Positions 1 through 7,379 of a stretch of DNA of 46,145 nucleotides are shown piece by piece (the first letter of the stretch is position 1; every line of letters starts with the position of its first letter). The translations under genes and the position numbers were made by a program. Under the pieces are notes generated by a model. That model was not told the DNA's origin, made no database searches, and saw only the letters and a program-made list of their open reading frames with translations. Location: contig NZ_RHNN01000027.1 of assembly GCF_003946245.1 (NCBI RefSeq), positions 1 through 46,145 on the forward strand, given 5' to 3'. This DNA is from Levilactobacillus cerevisiae. GTDB lineage: Bacteria; Bacillota; Bacilli; Lactobacillales; Lactobacillaceae.

Positions 1-8
1 CTCAAAAA

Positions 9-40
9 AAATTGCCTAATCTCAAAGGATTAGACAATTT
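9..40 (-). terminator. Rho-independent terminator, minus strand
   Basis: AAATTGCCTAATC at 9-21 pairs with GATTAGACAATTT at 28-40 (one mismatch) around a short loop. On the minus strand the stem is followed by a run of T residues (the A-run at 4-11). No gene in this window clearly uses it. Confidence 0.5.
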
Positions 41-79
41 TATAAATGGAATTACCAACAACAGTTGACATAGAACCAA

Positions 80-208
80 AAAGAGCGCGACAGAAGGCGA
101 TTAACTAGTGAGCATTAAGGCTGATAGCCCAGTAATCCTGGGCTTGGATTGTTGGGCTATCAGTTTTAAGCGGAGCCAGTCTTCTGTCGCACGTTTCAGC
201 AATATAGC
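80..208 (+). repeat. Family A structured repeat, copy A1
   Basis: This copy shares long identical stretches with 17246-17421, including GAGCATTAAGGC, GATAGCC, GGCTATCAGTTTTAAGCGG and CGCACGTTTCAGCAATA. It folds as nested stems: GCGACAGAAG (87-96) with CTTCTGTCGC (181-190), CTGATAGCCC (121-130) with GGGCTATCAG (154-163), and AATCC (134-138) with GGATT (146-150). The stems are kept while the sequence differs from the other long copy. Unlike the other copies it lacks the GTGGGAC...TTTTGTCCC outer part. Function is unknown; it is a dispersed element whose transcript would be highly structured. Confidence 0.7.
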
Positions 209-247
209 TTGAGAGAATTCCCACCATGAGTAAACCGAGACCCCAAA

Positions 248-289
248 GAAGACCTGCGACGATAACACCCGTCACAGGTCTTCCTTTTT
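248..289 (+). terminator. Terminator, probably bidirectional
   Basis: GAAGACCTGCGAC (248-260) pairs with GTCACAGGTCTTC (271-283), followed by CTTTTT. It sits just after the stop codon of the minus-strand DUF4828 gene, which it may also terminate. Confidence 0.6.
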
Positions 290-320
290 AAACTAGAGCA
301 CTGAAGCTCACTGTTCTCAG

Positions 321-698
321 TTACGCATCATCTTTCGTCACTTTCAGTGGGTGCATGGCATACGTACAATCATCGGCTTCATCGAAAAATGAAATTGGTT
401 GACGTTCATTGGCGTGGATCGTCAGGTGATAGCCAAACTTATCCTGGAACGTCAATTCTTGCTCATTGAGGTCCTGAACCCGGACTTGAAGCTGGTGATC
501 ATCAATCTGCACGTCAAGATTAGGACTAATTTCTAACCGGTGATGCCGCTGGTTGTGGGGGTCAACAAACTGCCACGTGCCAACGTAGAAGAGTGGCGAT
601 GTGCTTGGTTGTGGGTCTTTCTTCTTGCGCAACGAAAAGCCGCCAGTCAATCCGGCAACCAGTGAAATTCCAAATAAGGCAATGTCTCGACCTTTCAC
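321..698 (-). CDS. DUF4828 family protein, membrane anchored
   Basis: A 125-residue protein of unknown function resembling the DUF4828 proteins of lactobacilli. The N-terminus (KGRDIALFGISLVAGLTGGF) forms one short hydrophobic segment followed by a basic stretch (LRKKKD). This suggests a membrane anchor or uncleaved signal with a soluble C-terminal beta-rich domain (FYVGTWQFVD...). The C-terminal part has the family-like FDEADD motif. I chose the GTG at 698 because GGGAGGG lies about seven bases upstream. An ATG at 743 and a start at 809 in the same frame have poorer sites. It stands alone and converges on the repeat A1 side. The family assignment is from memory of the motif pattern. Confidence 0.65.
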   Translation of the reverse strand: MKGRDIALFGISLVAGLTGGFSLRKKKDPQPSTSPLFYVGTWQFVDPHNQRHHRLEISPNLDVQIDDHQLQVRVQDLNEQELTFQDKFGYHLTIHANERQPISFFDEADDCTYAMHPLKVTKDDA

Positions 699-844
699 CG
701 GTAATCCCTCCCTTGAATTAAGTATTCTTCTTAAATATAACATTTTTCCCCCGGGAACCTGTACTATTTCCCTCAGATTTTGCAAAATTAATTCTAATGC
801 TATCGCCAAACACCGGGGACTGTTAAAATAGTCTTAGCAGCTAG

Positions 845-925
845 TACGGTGGTGACCCAGCGGCTGAAACCGGCTGAGCTAGCTTTTACCCGAAGAACTG
901 ATTCGTTCTATAGAAGATAACCAAG
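845..925 (+). promoter_or_regulatory. Structured leader upstream of the oxidoreductase (unassigned)
   Basis: The spacer before 963 contains CAGCGG...CCGGCTG, a stem with one bulged G, then GAAC...GTTC as a small hairpin. No T-box sequence (TGGNACCGCG) or known riboswitch core was recognised, so this is only a description of pairing potential. Confidence 0.25.
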
Positions 926-962
926 TGAACTTAAAGACATTTAAACTTTTGGAGGGATTTGC

Positions 963-1967
963 ATGATACGCATGGGAACGGTAGGCACTAATTGGATCAC
1001 ACAACAATTTGTGGAGGCCCTAGACTTGAGTGGTCGCTACGAGCTAGCTGGCGTCTATTCGCGACACCAAGACACCGCCGACGCGTTTGCTGCCAAGAAT
1101 CACGCACAAACCAGCTACACGGACTACGAGGAAATGCTGGACCAAGCTGATCTGGATGCCGTCTACATTGCGTCACCGAATAGTCTCCACTTTGACCAGG
1201 CCAGGGCCGCCATTGCCCGGGATATTTCAATTATCGTGGAAAAACCAGCCTTCAGTAACCGCCGAGAAATGGTGGCCATCCAAGCTGAACTGGCCCAACA
1301 TCCCCAAGTGAAATTCTTTGAGGCTGCGCGGCACGTGCACACACCGAATTTTCAGGTGTTGTCCAAGGCTTTGCTGGGCTTACCAACGATCCAAGGAGCC
1401 GCACTGACCTACATGAAATACTCATCCCGGTACGATTTGGTCCTGGACGGGGAAGTACCCAACGTCTTTAGTCGCCATTTTTCAGCGGGCGCACTGGCTG
1501 ACTTGGGCGTGTACCCCATTTATCTGGCGGTGGCACTCTTTGGCCAGCCGGATCACGTGCAATACTTTCCAACTTGGATTGCCACTGGCGTCGATGGCAA
1601 AGGGGTCGCAATTTTACGGTACACGGGCTTCGATATCACCGTATCGTTTGGTAAGACCAGTAATTCGGACGCGCCTTCTGAAATCTATGGCTTGCGGGAA
1701 ACCGTTTCGCTGGATAGCGCGGGGGAACTGACCCACGTCGAAGAGCGGGCTGCGGATGGGACTGTGACTGACTTGAGTGAACCAGAACTGGCCAATCCCA
1801 TGTTACCCGAGGCGAACGACTTTGCCCGTGTCTTGGATGCCCCAACGGATCCCCAAAACCTGGCTGATTACCGCCGGTGGCTGCAGTGGAGCACAATTGT
1901 CAATCAAGTGCTCTACAGCTTACGGGTCAGCGCTAACCTGCGTTTCCCAGCTGATGAGAACGACTAG
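963..1967 (+). CDS. Gfo/Idh/MocA family NAD(P)-dependent oxidoreductase
   Basis: A 334-residue predicted cytoplasmic dehydrogenase. The N-terminus (MGTVGTNWITQQFVEAL) is the start of a Rossmann fold, though the usual GxGxxG is altered to GTVGTNW. Then come ADLDAVYIASPNSLH (residues about 61-75) and VEKPAF, the EKP motif typical of Gfo/Idh/MocA enzymes. The C-terminal half carries the beta-sheet substrate domain with GALADLGVYPIYLAVALFG. The substrate cannot be told from sequence; sugars and inositol-like polyols are usual in the family. The start at 963 has GGAGGGA six bases upstream. The helicase gene follows after 12 bases, so the two are probably co-transcribed, although no functional link is evident. 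Confidence 0.88.
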   Translation: MIRMGTVGTNWITQQFVEALDLSGRYELAGVYSRHQDTADAFAAKNHAQTSYTDYEEMLDQADLDAVYIASPNSLHFDQARAAIARDISIIVEKPAFSNRREMVAIQAELAQHPQVKFFEAARHVHTPNFQVLSKALLGLPTIQGAALTYMKYSSRYDLVLDGEVPNVFSRHFSAGALADLGVYPIYLAVALFGQPDHVQYFPTWIATGVDGKGVAILRYTGFDITVSFGKTSNSDAPSEIYGLRETVSLDSAGELTHVEERAADGTVTDLSEPELANPMLPEANDFARVLDAPTDPQNLADYRRWLQWSTIVNQVLYSLRVSANLRFPADEND

Positions 1968-1979
1968 AAAGGAAACAGC

Positions 1980-3338
1980 ATGTTAAAACAATTTGAAAAA
2001 CATTTTACAGATTTAGGATATGAGGCACCAACAGCCATTCAAACGGCCGTCTACGATGAAATGGTCGGGGACAAGAATGTTCTGGGGCTAGCACCAACGG
2101 GTTCAGGCAAGACGGTGGCGTTTACCTTGCCAGCCTTGGCCAATCTCTTACCAGGGGATGGCATTCAGCTCATTGTCTTGGAGCCTTCCCAAGAGTTGGC
2201 GATTCAAACCAGCCGGGTCATTCGGGACTGGGCGAAACTATTGGATTTAAAAGTCGCTGCCCTAACCGGTGGTGCCAACGTGAAACGTCAAACGGAACGG
2301 TTAAAGAAGCGGCCAGAAATTGTGGTCGGTACACCAGGTCGGGTTTTAAACTTGGTTACTGATCGTAAATTGAAACTCCATTTGATTTCGATGATGATCG
2401 TTGATGAAGCCGATGACTTGTTAACGGGAGATACGTTGGATACCGTTCGCGAGATTGCACAAGCCATGCCGGCCGACGTGCAGTTAGGTTTCTTTTCTGC
2501 CACGGATACGCCGATTCTACATGATTTGGATAAGTGGTTTGGTCAAACGGTGGAACGAATCGACGTCCGTGAACAGGACGACACGCAGGGAACTGTGCGC
2601 CATGGCTTATTGCAGGTGGGGATGAACAAGCGGGATCAGATGCTAAAACGCCTGCTAGCAATGCCTAACTTCCGGGCGCTGGTCTTCTTTAAGCAGTCGA
2701 ATACGCTGCGGAAGACGGCGACCCGTTTTTACCACGAGCACGTCTCTGCCGCCAGCTTAACCAGTGATTTGCGGCAAGTACAACGGGAAAAGGCGCTTCA
2801 GGACTTTCGCCAAGGCCGAATTCGGTTGCTGTTAACCACTGATGTCGCCGCCCGAGGCTTGGATATTCCCAAATTACCGGCTGTGATCAATTATGATTTA
2901 CCCGACAAGGTCAACGAATACGTTCACCGGGTTGGGCGGACTGGTCGGATGGGTGAACCGGGACAAGTCATCAGTTTGGGCGATGACCATGATTTACGTG
3001 ATCTGAAGCGGCTGTTGAAGGAAACGGACTATGACTTGATTCCACTGTATTTCAGTGGACGTGAGCTAACGACGGAACGGCCAACTGCCGCGACCGTTCA
3101 AGCTAACGAAACAGCTAAGGCGGAACGGCAAGCGGAAACGCAACCCAAAGCCAACCAGACGACGGCTACGGACCAGGTTAAGCTGGCTGGGGCCAAAAAA
3201 GATTCAGCAGTCAAGACCGTGCAAGCACCAGCCAAGGCGCAAACGCCAAATCCTAGCAAGAAAAAGAAACATAAGAATCGCCACATGAAGAATAAAGGGA
3301 TGCGCAAGAAGTGGCGCGATCAGGATAAGCAGAACTAA
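1980..3338 (+). CDS. DEAD-box RNA helicase, YfmL-like
   Basis: A 452-residue ATP-dependent RNA helicase. Core motifs appear in order: GYEAPTAIQ (Q motif, residues 13-21), APTGSGKT (motif I), LEPSQELAIQ (a variant of PTRELA), GGANVKRQ, VGTPGRV, VDEADDL (DEAD box), FFSAT, TTDVAARGLDIP and HRVGRTGRMG. The run GGANVKRQTERLKKRPEIVVGTPGR, quoted here in part, resembles Bacillus subtilis YfmL, which takes part in ribosome assembly. Unlike YfmL (about 376 residues), this protein has a C-terminal extension of roughly 80 residues. The extension is rich in Ala, Gln and Lys and ends in a strongly basic tail (KKKKHKNRHMKNKGMRKKW), likely an RNA-binding arm. AAAGGA precedes the ATG. A terminator follows at 3355. 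Confidence 0.9.
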   Translation: MLKQFEKHFTDLGYEAPTAIQTAVYDEMVGDKNVLGLAPTGSGKTVAFTLPALANLLPGDGIQLIVLEPSQELAIQTSRVIRDWAKLLDLKVAALTGGANVKRQTERLKKRPEIVVGTPGRVLNLVTDRKLKLHLISMMIVDEADDLLTGDTLDTVREIAQAMPADVQLGFFSATDTPILHDLDKWFGQTVERIDVREQDDTQGTVRHGLLQVGMNKRDQMLKRLLAMPNFRALVFFKQSNTLRKTATRFYHEHVSAASLTSDLRQVQREKALQDFRQGRIRLLLTTDVAARGLDIPKLPAVINYDLPDKVNEYVHRVGRTGRMGEPGQVISLGDDHDLRDLKRLLKETDYDLIPLYFSGRELTTERPTAATVQANETAKAERQAETQPKANQTTATDQVKLAGAKKDSAVKTVQAPAKAQTPNPSKKKKHKNRHMKNKGMRKKWRDQDKQN

Positions 3339-3354
3339 AGCTTTACAATTAGGA

Positions 3355-3386
3355 AGATCCGTGTGAGAATTAATAACGGATCTTTT
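3355..3386 (+). terminator. Terminator of the helicase transcription unit
   Basis: AGATCCGT (3355-3362) pairs with ACGGATCT (3376-3383), followed by TTT. It separates the helicase gene from the tRNA. Confidence 0.7.
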
Positions 3387-3391
3387 AATAT

Positions 3392-3464
3392 GGCCCTATA
3401 GCACAACTGGATAGGGCACTCGCCTCCTAAGCGAATGATCCCGGTTCGAGTCCGGGTGGGGCCA
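3392..3464 (+). tRNA. tRNA-Arg, anticodon CCT
   Basis: A 73-base cloverleaf. The acceptor stem GGCCCTA/TGGGGCC has one T-G wobble. The anticodon loop is CTCCTAA (anticodon CCT, reading AGG). The T arm is CCCGG-TTCGAGT-CCGGG. The discriminator is A and the CCA end is not encoded (TTATTT follows). Two positions are not Watson-Crick: A12-G23 in the D stem and C27-A43 at the top of the anticodon stem. The rest of the fold is convincing. Confidence 0.93.
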
Positions 3465-3488
3465 TTATTTTCAAGCGTGTATCAGCGC

Positions 3489-3527
3489 AAACCGTTCTAA
3501 ATCATTGATTTGGAGCGGTTTTTGATT
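3489..3527 (+). terminator. Terminator after tRNA-Arg
   Basis: AACCGTTCTAAATC pairs with GATTTGGAGCGGTT (two imperfect positions) and is followed by a T-rich stretch. Confidence 0.65.
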
Positions 3528-3661
3528 TTTCCGAATCGCTAGAAAACGCGTTGAATGGATTCTTTGGCGAACGGTAAGATGGCAGGTTTAAGCGATGCCG
3601 CCAATACCCTAGTGTTCCATATTCGCACTATGTTATTCTATAAGTGGAAGTAGGGGATGAC

Positions 3662-3931
3662 ATGTTTAGAGGTGCAATGAAAGCAGCCTGGGGATTTATT
3701 CTGTTAGGAGTGGTTCTTGATCTCATTTTTTCACCAGTCGAATGGGTTGTCCGGCACCAGTCCGGTATCAAATTGTGGGAGCTCGTGCAGTATTGGTGGC
3801 AAACGGGCCATTCACCGGGAACGCTACTCTTCATGGTGGGTGTTGGTGTGGGCTGCTGGCTGTTACTGACGGTAGTAATTTACCTTTTTCTACGCCTGAA
3901 CAAGTGGCTAGGAAAGCGGGACCGCATATAG
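3662..3931 (+). CDS. Small membrane protein of unknown function
   Basis: An 89-residue protein that I do not recognise. Two hydrophobic helices are clear: AAWGFILLGVVLDLIF (residues about 8-23) and a second at about residues 55-78 (LLFMVGVGVGCWLLLTVVIY). A Trp-rich linker lies between them (VEWVV...LWELVQYWW). The C-terminus is basic (RLNKWLGKRDRI), which suggests a cytoplasmic end. The ATG at 3662 is preferred over a GTG at 3644 because AGGGG is seven bases upstream of it. The gene stands alone, with a terminator at 3975. Confidence 0.6.
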   Translation: MFRGAMKAAWGFILLGVVLDLIFSPVEWVVRHQSGIKLWELVQYWWQTGHSPGTLLFMVGVGVGCWLLLTVVIYLFLRLNKWLGKRDRI

Positions 3932-3970
3932 CTACTACTGGGCTGTGTATCGGGGAGTAATTAGATAATA

Positions 3971-4040
3971 GCGAAGAGTCTGGGACAAGTTCCCAGGCTC
4001 TTTTGATAGCTCCGCGTGTATATCGCTGAAACCCGTGACA
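3971..4040 (-). repeat. Family A repeat, copy A4 (partial, minus orientation)
   Basis: Read on the minus strand this stretch gives GTCACGGGTTTCAGCGATA, then after a spacer GAGCCTGGGAACTTGTCCCAGACTC. This is the same order as the right half of copy A2 (GTCGCACGTTTCAGCAATA, then its terminator hairpin). The nested stems of the left half are missing. Here the hairpin serves as a terminator for the small membrane protein gene. Confidence 0.5.
3975..4004 (+). terminator. Terminator, bidirectional
   Basis: AGAGTCTGGGA (3975-3985) pairs with TCCCAGGCTCT, followed by TTTT. Confidence 0.75.
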
Positions 4041-4129
4041 GTAAGTGGTTGTAATCAGCTCACAGCTTGGTTTCAACCAGCCAACGGAAGTTTCCCAGCA
4101 TCATCCTCCCCAATGGAACCGTTTTCCGT

Positions 4130-4135
4130 TATAAT
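4130..4135 (+). promoter_or_regulatory. -10 box of the universal stress protein gene
   Basis: TATAAT 35 bases before the start codon. No good -35 hexamer is present at the normal distance, so an activator or another feature may be needed. Confidence 0.55.
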
Positions 4136-4169
4136 GGACGTAGCTAAGAAAAGTGAGGAGGAGTTTTCA

Positions 4170-4622
4170 ATGGATACGACAGGATCAATGAACCCGAAGA
4201 AGTTTACCCGAATTTTGGTTGGGGTAGATGACTCACCAGACGCCCAGTTGGCTTTCCGGTATGCGATGAACCGGGCCAAGTTTGACGACGCTGAGTTAGT
4301 CATTTGTTCCGTATTGGAATCTGACAACATGAATATCTACCAAGCTCTCAGCAAGGATTACGTTCACGGGCAACGGAGTGATTTACAGGCCCATTTACAA
4401 GAGTATGAAAAATTAGCGCAACGGTTTGGCATTACCAAGGTGAAAATTATCATTGGTGAAGGGGATCCCGGCGAAACGATTGTGAAAAAAATCATCCCAG
4501 AGGTGGAGCCAGACCTGCTAGTCGTGGGGTCACTGTCTCAATCTGGTGTCCGGAAGTACTTTGGTAGCCAGGCGGCATACATGGCAAAATATTCTCCAGT
4601 TTCCGTGATGATTGTCAGATAA
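4170..4622 (+). CDS. Universal stress protein, UspA family
   Basis: A 150-residue cytoplasmic protein with the Usp fold: RILVGVDDSPDAQLAFRYAM (residues 14-33) is the first strand and ATP-contacting Asp region, and DLLVVGSLSQSGVRKYFGSQ (about 118-137) is the phosphate-loop region. In ATP-binding family members this loop follows G-x2-G-x9-G-S/T. Here the second Gly is Ser and the spacing is one shorter, so nucleotide binding is uncertain. The start at 4170 has GGAGGAG upstream and a TATAAT before it. Longer in-frame starts back to 4035 would run through the promoter. The gene is monocistronic or weakly linked to the permease downstream. Confidence 0.88.
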   Translation: MDTTGSMNPKKFTRILVGVDDSPDAQLAFRYAMNRAKFDDAELVICSVLESDNMNIYQALSKDYVHGQRSDLQAHLQEYEKLAQRFGITKVKIIIGEGDPGETIVKKIIPEVEPDLLVVGSLSQSGVRKYFGSQAAYMAKYSPVSVMIVR

Positions 4623-4630
4623 CGTTTTCA
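4617..4630 (+). promoter_or_regulatory. cre-like site before the gluconate permease
   Basis: AGATAACGTTTTCA matches the CcpA consensus TGWAARCGNTWNCA at 12 of 14 positions. It overlaps the usp stop codon and lies about 46 bases upstream of the permease -35 box. Inference from the motif only. Confidence 0.35.
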
Positions 4631-4675
4631 TCCGTGTTTTCACAAGCAAACTGTAAATAATATTCAGTTGGCCCC

Positions 4676-4704
4676 TTGCAAGTTGAAAATATTTTTCATA
4701 CAAT
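4676..4704 (+). promoter_or_regulatory. Promoter of the gluconate permease gene
   Basis: TTGCAA (4676-4681), 17-base spacer, TACAAT (4699-4704). The leader to the ATG is about 70 bases. Confidence 0.7.
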
Positions 4705-4782
4705 AGTTCTTATGCAACAAGATAGATTTCGCTGCGGCAGGCGATTTTTATCAGAATTGAGCATAAGAAAAGAGAGAGAAAT

Positions 4783-6138
4783 ATGCAGTTCGTGATTTTG
4801 CTATTGGGTATTTTACTATTACTCTTTTTAATTATTCGAGTAAAGTTAAACACCTTCGTTTCATTAATCGCTACGTCTATTTTGGTAGCGCTTGGATTAG
4901 GCATGAACCCCGCAAACATTGCGGATTCCATCAAAAACGGTATTGGGAGCTCCATGGGCGAACTGATTATCGTTTTTGGATTTGGGGCCATGATTGGCCG
5001 GTTAGTGTCTGACGCTGGGGGTTCCTACCGAATTGCCCGGACGTTGATTAAGATTTTCGGGAAGAAACGGCTCCAAGTTGCCATCGTGGTGGCGTCCTTC
5101 CTGATTGGGATTTCCCTGTTATTTGAAGTTGGGCTGGTCCTGGTGACACCAATCGTCTTCGCGGTTGCGTTGGAAGCCGACGTACCATTCCTGTACTTGG
5201 GGATATCCATGGCGGCAGCCTTATCCGCCACGCAAGGGTTCTTACCACCCCAACCATCACCAACCGCCGTTGCGACGGCGTTAGGGGCTAACGTTGGTGA
5301 GATGTTAATGGTCGGTATCATTGTGGCCATCCCCTGTGTGATCATTGCGGGGCCGGTTTGGACGCGCGTGATTCGCCGGTTCAATCCGGATCTGTTCGTC
5401 GTCAAGAAATCCTTACCCGCCTTTGGTGAAGTGAAGGAATTCGATTTGGACGAAACACCTGGCTTCGGTCTGTCCGTCTTCACGTCACTGTTCCCAGTGG
5501 TCTTCATGATTCTGGCAACGATTTATCAAATGGTGGCCAACGGCGGAACGGCACCGAAGAATCCGCATGGCTTGGACGCGGTCATCACGATGTTGGGGAA
5601 TCCCGTCATCGCCATGGTCGTCGCGTTACTCTTTGCCATCTGGTCCATGGGTTTCCATCGTGGTCGTTCCATGAAGGAAATCAGTGGGACGCTGGAGGAC
5701 GCTATCAAATCAATCGCCATGTTACTGATGGTTATTGCCGGGGGTTCTGCCTTCAAGCAAGTCCTGATTGATGGTGGGGTCGGTAAGGCCGTGCAACAGT
5801 TAATGATGAACTCTACGTTCTCACCAATTCTGGTGGCTTGGTTGATTACGGTGATTCTCCGGATTTCCTTGGGTTCCGCAACGGTATCCGGGATGACGGC
5901 TTCTGGCTTAATCACGCCATTGATGCACACATTGGGTGCTGATCCGGTCATGATTGCCTTAGCCATTGGGGCCGGTTCATTGGCCGCTTCTCACGTGAAC
6001 GATGCTGGTTTCTGGATGTTTTCCGAGTACTTTGATCTGAGCGTTAAGCAAACGTTCCAGGTTTGGACAACATTGGAAACGGTCATTTCCGTGGTGGGGC
6101 TGTTGATGGTTCTCTTGATGAACGCGATTATTCACTAG
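4783..6138 (+). CDS. gntP: Gluconate:H+ symporter, GntP family
   Basis: A 451-residue integral membrane protein with about 12-14 hydrophobic segments. The opening (FVILLLGILLLLFLIIRVKL) and the segment GELIIVFGFGAMIGRLVSDA (residues about 59-78) are typical of gluconate permeases. So are GFLPPQPSPTAVATALGAN (about 152-170) and the C-terminal GAGSLAASHVNDAGFWMFSE. The length matches the family. It probably imports gluconate for phosphorylation and entry into the pentose-phosphate/phosphoketolase route. No gluconate kinase or 6-phosphogluconate dehydrogenase is adjacent, so other aldonates are possible substrates. The ribosome site is weak (AGAGAGAG). A promoter lies at 4676 with a possible cre upstream, and a strong bidirectional terminator follows. 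Confidence 0.9.
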   Translation: MQFVILLLGILLLLFLIIRVKLNTFVSLIATSILVALGLGMNPANIADSIKNGIGSSMGELIIVFGFGAMIGRLVSDAGGSYRIARTLIKIFGKKRLQVAIVVASFLIGISLLFEVGLVLVTPIVFAVALEADVPFLYLGISMAAALSATQGFLPPQPSPTAVATALGANVGEMLMVGIIVAIPCVIIAGPVWTRVIRRFNPDLFVVKKSLPAFGEVKEFDLDETPGFGLSVFTSLFPVVFMILATIYQMVANGGTAPKNPHGLDAVITMLGNPVIAMVVALLFAIWSMGFHRGRSMKEISGTLEDAIKSIAMLLMVIAGGSAFKQVLIDGGVGKAVQQLMMNSTFSPILVAWLITVILRISLGSATVSGMTASGLITPLMHTLGADPVMIALAIGAGSLAASHVNDAGFWMFSEYFDLSVKQTFQVWTTLETVISVVGLLMVLLMNAIIH

Positions 6139-6148
6139 ATATTAAAAA

Positions 6149-6180
6149 GGTGTGTGACGGAAAAACGTCACACACCTTTT
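6149..6180 (+). terminator. Bidirectional terminator between gntP and the convergent glycosyltransferase
   Basis: GGTGTGTGACG (6149-6159) pairs perfectly with CGTCACACACC (6166-6176), with T-runs on both strands. Confidence 0.85.
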
Positions 6181-6205
6181 CATTTGGCGTACGTCACCAA
6201 GCCGT

Positions 6206-7150
6206 TTATTTCTCTTCCCGGACAATGTACTTTGGCCGGTGCTTGGTTTCAAGATAAATTTTATTGATATATTGGCCTAAAATTCCCAAGCAGAACAATT
6301 GAATCCCACCAATGAAGAGCAGAATTGCGACCAGGGATGGCCAACCAGCAACGGCACCACCCACGGTCAATGCCCGGATGATGACGAAGAGCAAACCAAT
6401 AATTGACAGGAAAAATGAAATACTGCCGACCCAGGTTGCCAAGCGCAATGGCGCGTTGGAAAAATCAATAATTCCCTCAATGGAGTAGGCGAACAGTTGC
6501 CGCAGACTCCAATGCGTAGTACCAGCCGCCCGGGGCTGACTCTCGTAGGTGAGGTAGGTGGTTTTGAACCCGACCCAACTAAAGATTCCCTTAGAAAAGC
6601 GATTGAACTCGGGCAGCGAAATCACGGTATCTACGAACTGTCGAGTCATCAGGCGATAGTCACGGGCGTTGGGTTCGATCCGGACGTCCGAAAGCTTGTT
6701 AATGACACGGTAGAAGCTGCTAGACAAAAATGCCCGCAACTTGCTTTGACCGCGGCGTTCTTTTTGAATGGTGCCGACACAATCGTAGTCATCATTTTCA
6801 AGTAGGTCGACCATTTGGGGCAACAGTTCAGGCGGATCTTGGAGATCGACGTCCATCACGGCAACCATATCTCCGGTCGTGGCTTGTAGCCCAGCTGCGA
6901 GGGCTGACTCTTTCCCAAAGTTTCGCGAGAACGACCGGAAGTGGACGGTCTCGGGATGGTTTTGGTGTAACTCTTTCATTTCCTTAAGGGTGTGGTCGCT
7001 TGACCCATCATCCACAAAAATGTACTCCGGCTCAACCGTCGGGGTAGGGGTGTTCATTGAATCGATCACCTTGCTAACGGTTCGGTAAAATAATGGAATA
7101 GACTCCTCCTCGTTATAGCAAGGAACGACCAGACTTAACTTTTTCATCAT
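6206..7150 (-). CDS. Family 2 glycosyltransferase, GtrB/bactoprenol glucosyltransferase-like
   Basis: A 314-residue membrane-bound glycosyltransferase. The N-terminal GT2 domain starts LSLVVPCYNEEESIPLFY and has FVDDGSSDHT, then DVDLQDPPELLPQM (the Asp-x-Asp metal region) and GTTHWSLRQLFAYSIEGI. Two C-terminal helices follow at roughly residues 230-255 and 270-295. This plan matches GtrB, YkcC and dolichol-phosphate mannosyltransferase relatives, which load a sugar onto undecaprenyl phosphate for use outside the cell. The ATG at 7150 has AAAGGA six bases upstream. A second ATG follows directly, and in-frame starts up to 7165 are less likely. No partner flippase (GtrA) or GT-C transferase is adjacent. 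Confidence 0.88.
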   Translation of the reverse strand: MMKKLSLVVPCYNEEESIPLFYRTVSKVIDSMNTPTPTVEPEYIFVDDGSSDHTLKEMKELHQNHPETVHFRSFSRNFGKESALAAGLQATTGDMVAVMDVDLQDPPELLPQMVDLLENDDYDCVGTIQKERRGQSKLRAFLSSSFYRVINKLSDVRIEPNARDYRLMTRQFVDTVISLPEFNRFSKGIFSWVGFKTTYLTYESQPRAAGTTHWSLRQLFAYSIEGIIDFSNAPLRLATWVGSISFFLSIIGLLFVIIRALTVGGAVAGWPSLVAILLFIGGIQLFCLGILGQYINKIYLETKHRPKYIVREEK

Positions 7151-7337
7151 AGACATTCCTTTCACACAACGTTACTATCTTACCTCAAATATGGGGGGCT
7201 TACCATGATAATTCGCTTAAAAATACGTGACCAGAACAAACCATTGGGTGGCGTGAAAAATGGCAAGGGCGTTTTCAGCTGTCAGAAACTGTCGTTGACC
7301 GGAAAAACCAGAATTAATAACATGCCGCAAGCGCATC

Positions 7338-7346
7338 TGCTATAAT
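7338..7346 (+). promoter_or_regulatory. Extended -10 promoter of the epimerase gene
   Basis: TGCTATAAT: a consensus -10 with the upstream TG. There is no good -35. Confidence 0.6.
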
Positions 7347-7379
7347 TGACCTAATCAACACCACTTGGAGGATAAATCT

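Noticed and set aside
321..809. Full 162-residue form of the DUF4828 protein
   Set aside because: The extra N-terminal residues lack a ribosome site, while the GTG at 698 has a near-perfect one directly before the hydrophobic anchor.
845..925. T-box or riboswitch upstream of the oxidoreductase
   Set aside because: No T-box core or other known consensus could be found; only generic stem-loops.
3392..3470. tRNA-Arg gene as an integration site for a genomic island
   Set aside because: No integrase follows, and no repeat of the tRNA 3' end was seen nearby.
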